Assembly: GCA_024346935.1 (NCBI GenBank)
Contig: AP024878.1
Coordinates: 1,674,001-1,738,000, forward strand
Source: Vibrio inusitatus
GTDB taxonomy: Bacteria > Pseudomonadota > Gammaproteobacteria > Enterobacterales > Vibrionaceae
DNA length: 64,000 bases
Direction: 5' to 3'
Below are positions 56,132 through 64,000 of this stretch, in pieces; positions within the stretch are counted from its first letter, which is position 1; every line of letters starts with the position of its first letter. The notes under the pieces are model-generated. The model saw nothing but the letters and a program-made list of their open reading frames with translations, was not told where the DNA came from and searched no databases. Both the position numbers and the translations under genes were made by a program.

Positions 56132-58765
56132 TTAACTCTCCGCCTTTGGTTTCTTACGCTTGTCAGTAATTTCCCACTTACCGTCAATGAATAAGCCCGT
56201 CCACCCAGAAGGCTTGCCATCGATTTCAGTTCGAACATAATTCTCTTTGCTCTTACGGCTAAAGCGAACCACTGTTGGTCTTCCATCTGGATCTTGAACT
56301 GGAGCATCCGCCAAGTACTGGAATTTAGGGGAGAGACGATCTTTAAAGCGAGCGAGTTCTTCTACTAACGGAGCTCGAGTCTCTCTAGATTTAGGGAAGT
56401 TACTTGCTGCCATAAATAGACCAGAAGCACCATCACGAAGAACAAAATACGCATCCGACTGAGTACAAGGTAGCTCAGGGAGATGTACTGGATCTTCTTT
56501 TGGTGGAGCGACTTCGCCATTACGCAGAATCTTACGGGTGTTTTTACAGGTTTCGCTTGTGCAATCCATGTATTTACCAAAACGGCCGTTTTTCAACACC
56601 ATATCAGAACCACATTTATCACACTCAACAACGGGACCATCATAGCCCTTGACCTTAAATTCGCCGTTTTCGATCTCGTAACCTTCACAGTTTGGATTGT
56701 TACCACACACATGAAGCTTACGCTTATCATCAATTAGATAAGCATCCATCGCAGTTTCACAGATCGGGCAACGACGTTTAGCACGCAGTGCTGCCGTTTC
56801 TGGATCTTCTTCAAGAACGTTGATGACCCCATCTTCGTCACCAAGGTTAATCGTCGTTTTGCAACGCTCTTTCGGTGGTAAGGCATAGCCTGAACAACCT
56901 AAGAAAACACCCGTTGATGCCGTTCTTATCCCCATAGGACGAGAACAAGTCGGACACTCAATGTCAGTCATTACGATATGGTTTTGCTCCATACCACCTT
57001 CGTCTGCATCAAGCTCTGCGGTTTCCAGCTCTGAAGAGAAGTCTTTGAAGAAACTATCTAAAACCTGAGTCCAAGTTGCATCACCCTCCGCAATTTGATC
57101 GAGCTTTTGCTCCATGCGAGCAGTGAAATCGTAGTTCATCAAGTCTAAGAAGCTCTTATCCAAACGATCAGAAACAATCTCACCCATTTTCTCTGCAAAG
57201 AAGCGGCGCTGTTCTACCTTCACATAACCACGGTCTTGGATCGTTGAGATGATTGATGCGTACGTTGATGGGCGACCAATGCCTCGTTTTTCAAGCTCTT
57301 TAACCAAAGCGGCTTCAGTAAAGCGTGCCGGTGGCTTGGTAAAGTGTTGTTTTGGTTCTAGCTCTTTCAGCGCAAGTTTATCGCCTAATTTAACCTCTGG
57401 AAGGATCTGGTCTTCGTTTTTGCCCATAGGGCGCTGAACGCGAGTCCAACCATCAAACTTAAGGATTCGACCTTTCGCCTTTAACGTAAATTCTGCTGCT
57501 TTCACGCTAATGGTTGTAGAGTCATATTGCGCAGGTGTCATCTGACACGCTACAAACTGATTCCAAATAAGTGCATACAGCTTGTGAGCATCAGCATCAA
57601 CACCTGCTAGGTCGTCGACCCTCACTTCTACGCTAGAAGGACGTATGGCCTCATGCGCCTCTTGCGCGCCCTCTTTACTGCCATAGGTAATAGGCTTTGC
57701 TGGTAGATACTTATCACCATATTCGCTACCGATGTAGCTACGCAGGTTTTCAACCGCTTCGCTACTCAAGTTAGTCGAGTCGGTACGCATATAGGTAATG
57801 TAACCCGCTTCATACAAGCGTTGAGCCAGCATCATGGTTTTCTTAACGCCGTAACCCAAACGAGTACTTGCAGCTTGCTGTAGCGTTGATGTGATGTAAG
57901 GCGCGGAAGGTTTGCTCTTCGTTGGGCGATCTTCTCGCTTACAGACCTCGTATTCTGCTTTGTCTAAAACGTTAAGAGCGGTTTTAGTGTCTGCTTCATT
58001 TCTTGGCTTGAACGCCTGTCCGTCACGTTGAGCAACCATTAAACGGAAGTCATCGCTATTCTTAGTTAGCGTATTAGCATGAATATCCCAAAACTCTTCA
58101 GGTATGAATGCCTTAATCTCACGTTCACGCTCAACCACAAGCTTAGTCGCAACGGATTGCACACGACCCGCAGATAGACCACGAGCCACTTTTTTCCAAA
58201 GTAGTGGTGAAACCATAAAGCCCACCACGCGATCCATAAATCGACGCGCTTGCTGAGCATTAACACCATCCATGTTCAACTCACCTGGAGTCTCGAACGC
58301 CTGCTGGATAGCATTTTTAGTAATCTCGTTAAACACTACACGCTTGTATCGCTGTTCATCGCCACCGATGATCTCACGAAGGTGCCATGCGATAGCTTCT
58401 CCTTCGCGGTCCAAATCGGTTGCGAGATAAACGTAGTCAGCGTCTTTAGCGAGTTTTTGTAGTTCAGAAACCACTTTCTCTTTACCTGGAAGGATTTGAT
58501 AATTAGCTTCCCAACCATGGTATGGGTCAATGCCCATCTTTTTAATCAGTGATTTCTTATCTTTTTCTTTCTTAATGCGCGCTTTTTCTTCCGCGCTCAA
58601 TCCTTTGGTGGATACAGGCGTAGCCTTTTTACCGCTGGATTGACCCGCAGTAGGTAGATCACGTACGTGACCAACACTAGATTTAACAATGAAGTCTTTG
58701 CCAAGGTATTTATTGATCGTTTTTGCCTTAGCTGGTGACTCCACTATAACGAGAGACTTACCCAT
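56132..58765 (-). CDS. topA: DNA topoisomerase I
   Basis: Type IA topoisomerase that relaxes negative supercoils, 877 residues. It has the TOPRIM domain ([16 protein letters not shown] and [15 protein letters not shown] with the metal-binding acidic residues), the catalytic Tyr in [10 protein letters not shown], and several C-terminal four-Cys zinc ribbons ([27 protein letters not shown]) followed by a basic tail. Single gene, divergent from the yciN-type gene. Confidence 0.97.
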   Translation of the reverse strand: MGKSLVIVESPAKAKTINKYLGKDFIVKSSVGHVRDLPTAGQSSGKKATPVSTKGLSAEEKARIKKEKDKKSLIKKMGIDPYHGWEANYQILPGKEKVVSELQKLAKDADYVYLATDLDREGEAIAWHLREIIGGDEQRYKRVVFNEITKNAIQQAFETPGELNMDGVNAQQARRFMDRVVGFMVSPLLWKKVARGLSAGRVQSVATKLVVEREREIKAFIPEEFWDIHANTLTKNSDDFRLMVAQRDGQAFKPRNEADTKTALNVLDKAEYEVCKREDRPTKSKPSAPYITSTLQQAASTRLGYGVKKTMMLAQRLYEAGYITYMRTDSTNLSSEAVENLRSYIGSEYGDKYLPAKPITYGSKEGAQEAHEAIRPSSVEVRVDDLAGVDADAHKLYALIWNQFVACQMTPAQYDSTTISVKAAEFTLKAKGRILKFDGWTRVQRPMGKNEDQILPEVKLGDKLALKELEPKQHFTKPPARFTEAALVKELEKRGIGRPSTYASIISTIQDRGYVKVEQRRFFAEKMGEIVSDRLDKSFLDLMNYDFTARMEQKLDQIAEGDATWTQVLDSFFKDFSSELETAELDADEGGMEQNHIVMTDIECPTCSRPMGIRTASTGVFLGCSGYALPPKERCKTTINLGDEDGVINVLEEDPETAALRAKRRCPICETAMDAYLIDDKRKLHVCGNNPNCEGYEIENGEFKVKGYDGPVVECDKCGSDMVLKNGRFGKYMDCTSETCKNTRKILRNGEVAPPKEDPVHLPELPCTQSDAYFVLRDGASGLFMAASNFPKSRETRAPLVEELARFKDRLSPKFQYLADAPVQDPDGRPTVVRFSRKSKENYVRTEIDGKPSGWTGLFIDGKWEITDKRKKPKAES

Positions 58766-59010
58766 AACTGAACATTCTGTCCTATGTTTTTGGCCCGCAA
58801 ACGTGCGAACTCTAATTTTGATTCTTTTTTTACTATTGAGCGATATTTTTTCAAAATCAACCCATTTCTGCTCTTTTAGTGCTAATTGTGCGCTTAATGA
58901 CCAGTCTAGTCAGAATAGACCATAGACGGATTTACACGAATCTGCTTTTGTTTTGTTTGTTATTAACGGTACACTTAGCGCTAAAATTTAATTGAACTAT
59001 AGGTAACAAG

Positions 59011-59256
59011 ATGAGTGATAAGAAGCCTATCTCAGAGCTTGAGTTGCTGATGATTGCAAACAACATTATCCAAGAACACGATGACTATATAGAGGGGATG
59101 CGCGCAACCTCAGTTGTTGAAAAGGATGAAGTATTGATTTTCAAGGGCGAATACTTCCTTGATGACAATGGTATACCCACGCCTAACACTACCGCTGTTT
59201 TCAACATGTTCAAATACTTAGCGCACCACCTTTCAAAAGAATTTACGGTTCGTTAA
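59011..59256 (+). CDS. YciN-family protein (DUF2498)
   Basis: Small cytoplasmic protein of 81 residues matching the YciN/DUF2498 family, which in E. coli is also encoded next to topA. Conserved parts are ELELLMIANNIIQEHDDYIE at the N-terminus and LDDNGIPTPNTTAVFNMFKY. Function is not known. It has its own terminator. Confidence 0.9.
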   Translation: MSDKKPISELELLMIANNIIQEHDDYIEGMRATSVVEKDEVLIFKGEYFLDDNGIPTPNTTAVFNMFKYLAHHLSKEFTVR

Positions 59257-59265
59257 TTTTAAAAA

Positions 59266-59290
59266 TAGCTCCTATCTAGGAGCTTTTTTT
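59266..59290 (+). terminator. Terminator of the yciN-type gene
   Basis: TAGCTCCTA and TAGGAGCTT form the stem, then a run of T residues, just after the stop. Confidence 0.85.
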
Positions 59291-59426
59291 ACGTCCCTTT
59301 ACCGCCCCTTTCCCTTAGATGCCATATAAAACACGAAACATAAGGTTACGCGTGTATCCAAGCGCTTCACTCTCACATATAATGCCCAACTTCACATTTT
59401 TCAATCGATAGAGACAAGGAATTACG

Positions 59427-60230
59427 GTGAGTTTACGCAGATATATACCAACAAATGGCGCTATTATTATAGGTAGCATGGCTATTATATTGATGGCTTC
59501 AATCTATTACCATCTAGGTATGGCTAATGACCAAAACTCTCTACAATTTGAGAAAACATCGGTGCCCGATTTCGCTGCCATAAGCGACGTAAATCAGAAA
59601 AAGAGTGAATTTTTTGCCTTCATAAAGCCGTACGTTCAAAAGAAAAATGCCTTTGTACAGCAGCAACGTCAGACTTTAGTAACGCTGCAAAGCGCGCTTG
59701 TCAATGGTCAAGTATTGTCTGAAGCAGAGCAAAACACACTAACTCAAATTGCCAGTCAGTATCGTGTTGAAGTAAAAGATTTCAGTCTAAATGAAGTCGA
59801 TGCACTGCTTGTGCATGTCGATGTAATTCCAGAGCAGTTGGTGTTGATCCAAGCGGCTAATGAAAGTGGTTGGGGAACATCTCGTTTTGCTAAAGAAGCC
59901 AATAACTTCTTTGGGCAGTGGTGTTTTACAAAAGGCTGTGGCGTTGTGCCAAACCAACGTAAAGAAGGAATGACTCACGAAGTGGCTAAATTTGATTCTG
60001 TAGGAGACTCAGTGTCTGCCTACGTTGACAACCTAAACACCAACCAGGCCTACAGCAGCTTTAGAGAGCTTCGTGCGAATATTCGCGCACAACATAAAAC
60101 GCCAACTGCAGAACAACTCATTCATGGTCTAGGGAGCTACTCTGAACGCTCTGATGACTACATTAATGATATCTTGGCTATGTTGCGTCATAACAAGGAA
60201 CTCCTTGAACACTCCTCTCAAGTCAACTAA
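59427..60230 (+). CDS. Bax-type glucosaminidase
   Basis: Membrane-anchored or secreted peptidoglycan hydrolase of 267 residues from a GTG start with AAGGA upstream. One N-terminal membrane helix (IIIGSMAIILMASIYYHLGM) precedes a glucosaminidase-fold domain. The catalytic Glu is in LIQAANESGWGTSRFAKEAN, followed by FFGQWCFTKGCG. It resembles the Bax/FlgJ-type N-acetylglucosaminidase family. Single gene, closed by a strong hairpin. Confidence 0.88.
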   Translation: MSLRRYIPTNGAIIIGSMAIILMASIYYHLGMANDQNSLQFEKTSVPDFAAISDVNQKKSEFFAFIKPYVQKKNAFVQQQRQTLVTLQSALVNGQVLSEAEQNTLTQIASQYRVEVKDFSLNEVDALLVHVDVIPEQLVLIQAANESGWGTSRFAKEANNFFGQWCFTKGCGVVPNQRKEGMTHEVAKFDSVGDSVSAYVDNLNTNQAYSSFRELRANIRAQHKTPTAEQLIHGLGSYSERSDDYINDILAMLRHNKELLEHSSQVN

Positions 60231-60244
60231 GACTCACTACAACT

Positions 60245-60277
60245 AAAACGGGCTCCCTATAGGGAGCCCGTTTTTTA
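60245..60277 (+). terminator. Terminator of the Bax-type gene
   Basis: AAAACGGGCTCCC and GGGAGCCCGTTTT form a 13-bp stem, followed by further T residues. Sited between convergent genes, it may also serve aroA. Confidence 0.9.
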
Positions 60278-60298
60278 TTTCACTGCTAATACGTCAAC

Positions 60299-61582
60299 CT
60301 AGCTTACAACTAGACCTTGAAGCTTATCAAAGTAGTCAGGGAAAGTTTTTGACGTGCACTTAGGGTCATTTATCGTTACTGGAGTATCGCTCAATGCAAC
60401 AATCGAAAAACACATCGCCATACGGTGATCGTCATAGGTATCGATCGCAGCATGAATTAGCTGCTGCGGCGGAGTGATAATAATATAGTCTTCACCCTCT
60501 TCAACCGTTGCTCCCACTTTACGCAATTCAGTTGCCATGGCCGTTAGACGGTCTGTCTCTTTCACACGCCAGTTATATACGTTGCGAATGGCGGTTGTGC
60601 CCTCTGCAAATAGTGCAGCAGTCGCAATCGTCATGGCCGCATCTGGAATATGGTTGAAGTCCATATCGACAGCTTTCAAGTTTCCTTTGCGAGCAATGAT
60701 GTAATCACTGCCCCACTCGATTTCCGCGCCCATAGCCTGCAGTGCGTCAGCAAATTGGATATCACCTTGGATACTGTCTTTACCAATACCCGTGACCTTG
60801 ATTTCACCCCCACCCACTGCTGCTGCAGCTAAGAAGTATGATGCGGACGATGCGTCACCTTCTACCAAGAAATCTCCTGGGGCTACATAACTTTGGCCAG
60901 AACGTACGATGAATCGTTGATAGTCGTAGTTTTCTACACTAACACCGAACTGCTCCATGATATGCAATGTAATATCAATGTATGGCTTAGACACCAAGTC
61001 ACCTTCGATATTGATAGTGATATCGCCATCGGCTAAAGGTGCCGTCATCAAAAATGCCGTTAAGAACTGACTAGAAATTGACCCATCAATAGACACTTCA
61101 CCAGAAGTTAGCCCTGTGCCTTGGATTTTAAGTGGTGGAAAGCCGTCGTTTTCAAGATACGTAACCTCGGCACCTGCCTCACGCAGAGCATCAACTAAGT
61201 GACCGATTGGACGTTCTTTCATGCGTGGTTCACCCGTTAGTACGAATTCTCCTTGGCTAGCACAAAGTGCCGCAGCCAACGGGCGCATCGCTGTACCTGC
61301 ATTGCCTAAAAACAGTTCAAGGGCTTTAGGCGCATTGAATACACCACCGAGGCCTTCAACTTCACACACTGTTTTATCTTGAGAAAGGCGATATTTTACG
61401 CCTAGTTGCTCAAGTGCCTTCAGCATATGACGAATATCGTCACTGTCGAGGAGATTAGTTAAACGAGTAGTGCCATTTGCAAGAGCTGCAAGCAATAATG
61501 CGCGGTTTGATACGCTCTTAGAACCCGGCAAGTTAACTTGGCCGCTGACCTTAGAGATAGGTTGTAGAGTTAAGCTTTCCAT
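60299..61582 (-). CDS. aroA: EPSP synthase
   Basis: 5-enolpyruvylshikimate-3-phosphate synthase, shikimate pathway, 427 residues. Conserved blocks include [31 protein letters not shown] with the glyphosate-site Gly-Ala context, [20 protein letters not shown] and the C-terminal [13 protein letters not shown] [11 protein letters not shown]. Single gene on the minus strand. Confidence 0.97.
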   Translation of the reverse strand: MESLTLQPISKVSGQVNLPGSKSVSNRALLLAALANGTTRLTNLLDSDDIRHMLKALEQLGVKYRLSQDKTVCEVEGLGGVFNAPKALELFLGNAGTAMRPLAAALCASQGEFVLTGEPRMKERPIGHLVDALREAGAEVTYLENDGFPPLKIQGTGLTSGEVSIDGSISSQFLTAFLMTAPLADGDITINIEGDLVSKPYIDITLHIMEQFGVSVENYDYQRFIVRSGQSYVAPGDFLVEGDASSASYFLAAAAVGGGEIKVTGIGKDSIQGDIQFADALQAMGAEIEWGSDYIIARKGNLKAVDMDFNHIPDAAMTIATAALFAEGTTAIRNVYNWRVKETDRLTAMATELRKVGATVEEGEDYIIITPPQQLIHAAIDTYDDHRMAMCFSIVALSDTPVTINDPKCTSKTFPDYFDKLQGLVVS

Positions 61583-61701
61583 TGACGTCTTTTCCTTGAA
61601 AGCAATTTGATGCTAAGTCGTGATAATGAAGATGATTTCAGACTATCTAAATTGCGCCAAGAAAAACAGGCTCAATTGACACTAAATATGAGAATTTTGT
61701 T

Positions 61702-62157
61702 TTATTGATGCAAATCTACTCGCACACCATTGTCAAAATACAAGATACGAACCGTGTCCCCAGCAGAGAAAAGCATGTTTCTATCGATATCCTGAATGAC
61801 ATCAATCAATCGATTGTCATCGGTCTTGATCAGTATCTCCACCAGCTTATGTTCGACACGGTACTGCTGATTGCCATAGTGCTGAACAACACCTGCACCC
61901 GCAACTGCCCCAAGTGCAGTCGCCACTTCTTTACCTGTGCCATCGCCAAATTGATTACCAATCACGCCACCCACAACAGCACCTAATAAGGTTTGCCATC
62001 CCTTAGCTTCGGACTCCACAATTTGTTGCTGAGAAATATAACGAACAGTCTCGACTTGACCATAAACCACCTCATTAACTGGACGAGCAGTATTTCTTTG
62101 ATAAGCCGCTTGTGCTAAAAATGGAATCAGTAGCAAAAATGTAATCAGAACTCTCAT
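61702..62157 (-). CDS. Glycine-zipper outer membrane-type protein
   Basis: Exported protein of 151 residues with a signal peptide (VLITFLLLIPFLAQAAYQ). It carries a glycine-zipper 2TM domain (LGAVVGGVIGNQFGDGTGKE and ATALGAVAGAGVVQ) of the Rickettsia 17-kDa antigen/SlyB type, then a beta-rich C-terminal part. There is no lipobox, unlike many relatives. It probably associates with the outer membrane. Its start codon is only 6 bp from the start of the divergent aat gene. Confidence 0.82.
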   Translation of the reverse strand: MRVLITFLLLIPFLAQAAYQRNTARPVNEVVYGQVETVRYISQQQIVESEAKGWQTLLGAVVGGVIGNQFGDGTGKEVATALGAVAGAGVVQHYGNQQYRVEHKLVEILIKTDDNRLIDVIQDIDRNMLFSAGDTVRILYFDNGVRVDLHQ

Positions 62158-62163
62158 TTAATA

Positions 62164-62871
62164 ATGACCTTATATCTTCCAGAACTCAGTCTCAGTAATA
62201 CCCAATTTCCTAACCCTAGTTTAGCACTGGCTGAACCTAATGGGCTGTTGGCATTTGGAGGGGATCTCTCCGTAGACAGGCTGCGAAGCGCCTACAGACA
62301 AGGTATATTCCCTTGGTATAGCTATGGTGAACCCATTTTATGGTGGAGTCCATCACCAAGAGCGGTATTTATCCCTGAGACTTTCAAACCAGCAAAAAGT
62401 TTAGTGAAATTTCAACGAAAACATAATTATAAGGTCACTCTCAACCACGCGACTGAAACGCTTATTCAGTTGTGTGCGGACACTCGCCCAAATGAAGAAA
62501 CATGGATAACAAAGCAAATGCTTTCGGCATATAAATCTTTAGCTCAAGCCGGCTCGTGCCACTCTGTAGAAGTGTGGGATGGCGAAGATCTGGTGGGTGG
62601 CCTGTACGGCGTCGCTGTTGGTCAGATATTTTGCGGAGAATCTATGGTCAGTGTTAAGCCAAACGCTTCGAAAATAGCATTGTGGTATTTTTGCCAACAC
62701 TTTATCAGCCATGGAGGGAAACTGATTGATTGCCAGATTATGAACCCTCATTTGGCCTCTTTAGGCGCAATAGAGATACCAAGAACCACCTTTCAAGACT
62801 ATCTTTTAGAGAGTCGAGATGCGTCGATGGTTTCTAGCTGTTACGACAGTCAGCAATTGTTCATCTCCTAA
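62164..62871 (+). CDS. aat: Leucyl/phenylalanyl-tRNA-protein transferase
   Basis: Cytoplasmic N-end-rule enzyme of 235 residues that adds Leu or Phe from tRNA to N-terminal Lys or Arg, marking proteins for ClpAP. The EPNGLLAFGGDLSVDRLRSA block, RQGIFPWYSYGEPILWWSPS and FCGESMVSV are hallmark motifs. It is followed by bpt and then infA. Confidence 0.96.
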   Translation: MTLYLPELSLSNTQFPNPSLALAEPNGLLAFGGDLSVDRLRSAYRQGIFPWYSYGEPILWWSPSPRAVFIPETFKPAKSLVKFQRKHNYKVTLNHATETLIQLCADTRPNEETWITKQMLSAYKSLAQAGSCHSVEVWDGEDLVGGLYGVAVGQIFCGESMVSVKPNASKIALWYFCQHFISHGGKLIDCQIMNPHLASLGAIEIPRTTFQDYLLESRDASMVSSCYDSQQLFIS

Positions 62872-62917
62872 CGACTGTCTACTATTCAATCCATATTAAA
62901 AAGGAATCTATCTGTAA

Positions 62918-63616
62918 ATGAATCCCGAGTTACAACAAATTCGAGTGGGCTTCACCCAAAGCCATCAATGTAGCTATTTGAAGGACAAGCAAGAGCGTGT
63001 CGCGATTGCATTAGATAATCATCTGCAAAGCTTGCAAGGCTATGAACTGTTGTTAGCTAATGGATTTAGGCGCAGTGGAGATACAATTTACCGGCCTCAT
63101 TGTGAAGGGTGCAGTAAATGTATCGCCATTCGAGTAGATGTTGAGCACAGCAAACCCTCAAAAAGTCAGAAGCGCCTGCTCAACAAAGGTAAACACTATA
63201 CGTGGGAAGTCACCACGAAAATTAACCCAAATTGGTTTAATATTTACGAGAAATATATCGAAGCACGGCATTTTGAAGGCAGTATGTACCCTCCAAAGCA
63301 GGACGACTTTGCCAGATTTATCGGCTCAAGTACGATTCCAACCACCTTTTTACAAATTTATTATCAAGAGCAATTGGTATCGGTGGCCGTTACAGATCAA
63401 GTGAACGATGCGAACAGTGCTTTTTATACCTTTTACGACCCGGAGCACCCTATTTCATTGGGTACACTGTCGGTGCTCTACCAAATCCAATACACCCGTT
63501 CGCAAGGCAAAAAGTGGCTCTATCTGGGCTATCAAATCGATGAATGTCCAGCCATGAATTATAAAGTCCGATTTGATTCGCATCAAAAGCTAGTAAATCA
63601 CCGGTGGCAAGGGTAG
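62918..63616 (+). CDS. bpt: Leucyltransferase Bpt (aspartate/glutamate)
   Basis: Bacterial protein transferase of 232 residues, related to eukaryotic Ate1. It adds Leu to N-terminal Asp or Glu. It has the N-terminal Cys-rich cluster (CSYLKDKQERVA, CEGCSKCIAIRV) and the GNAT-like core with YFYDPEH-type TFYDPEHP. Together with aat it feeds the Clp N-end rule. It lies 46 bp after aat. Confidence 0.94.
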   Translation: MNPELQQIRVGFTQSHQCSYLKDKQERVAIALDNHLQSLQGYELLLANGFRRSGDTIYRPHCEGCSKCIAIRVDVEHSKPSKSQKRLLNKGKHYTWEVTTKINPNWFNIYEKYIEARHFEGSMYPPKQDDFARFIGSSTIPTTFLQIYYQEQLVSVAVTDQVNDANSAFYTFYDPEHPISLGTLSVLYQIQYTRSQGKKWLYLGYQIDECPAMNYKVRFDSHQKLVNHRWQG

Positions 63617-63686
63617 AATATCGCCCAATGTTAATAGGTAACTAAATGGGTTACCAATATTACCCTTATTCTGATTCGAGGATTAA

Positions 63687-63905
<219 letters not shown>

Positions 63906-63925
63906 TATCTCTATTAACTATGCAT

Positions 63926-63954
63926 AAAAAAACGGAGCTTATGCTCCGTTTTTT
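63926..63954 (+). terminator. infA terminator
   Basis: AAAAAACGGAGC and GCTCCGTTTTTT pair around a 4-base loop. A/T-runs on both sides make it bidirectional; the next gene beyond the window may use it too. Confidence 0.9.
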
Positions 63955-64000
63955 GTTGGCTGAAGATTAATTTAGTCTAATTGAAATAATCTTCGCTGGC

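Noticed and set aside
63977..64000. Possible 3' end of a minus-strand gene running off the right edge
   Set aside because: Only seven codons fit before the window ends, too little to identify; clpA often lies near infA but the visible residues do not prove it.

Overview
The window reads as chromosomal DNA from a marine gamma-proteobacterium of the Vibrionaceae, most likely a Vibrio. This rests on the protein families and gene neighbourhoods: psp next to sapABCDF, topA next to a yciN-type gene, aat-bpt-infA, a hisGDCBHAFI operon behind a histidine leader, an H-NS gene, and two RND pump operons of Vibrio type. No plasmid or phage backbone, CRISPR array, rRNA or tRNA gene was recognised. Species assignment would need a database search.

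Region 1 (1-17.6 kb) is the most accessory part. It opens with about 0.9 kb without a recognisable gene, then a small secreted protein. A five-gene minus-strand operon follows, encoding an outer membrane factor, adaptor, RND pump, response regulator and sensor kinase. Its promoter side carries paired 10-bp-spaced direct repeats that look like a site for the encoded regulator. Next come an AI-2E-type permease, a gene-poor stretch, a LysR regulator, a DUF1254-type periplasmic protein, two gene remnants (a LysE-family exporter tail and an Omp85-type barrel with a frame shift and an in-frame stop), an Asp-box lipoprotein, tag and a TraF-like outer membrane protein.

Region 2 (17.8-33.1 kb) holds a second RND operon with two lipoprotein adaptors (VexIJK-like layout), a VC0807-like membrane protein, an abundant-type lipoprotein with nested inverted repeats in its leader, the envelope-stress pspABC/pspF locus with a sigma-54 promoter, and sapABCDF.

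Region 3 (33.1-51.4 kb) is mostly housekeeping: ppaC, cmoB, a three-gene protease / inactive-transglutaminase-7TM / ATP-grasp ligase operon, tdk, cysS, ppiB, lpxH, a stand-alone degenerate EAL protein, ychJ-type gene, and the complete histidine operon with leader peptide MNIHHHHHPH and an attenuator.

Region 4 (51.6-64 kb) holds an NhaC-family transporter behind a clear lysine riboswitch, so probably a lysine transporter, then hns, gsk, topA, a yciN-type gene, a Bax-type glucosaminidase, aroA, a glycine-zipper protein, aat, bpt and infA.

The items most worth a second look are the lysine-riboswitch transporter, the ATP-grasp/inactive transglutaminase trio, the putative response-regulator site at 9723-9770, the nested inverted repeats at 24345-24415, and the diverged 72-bp repeat pair near the left end.
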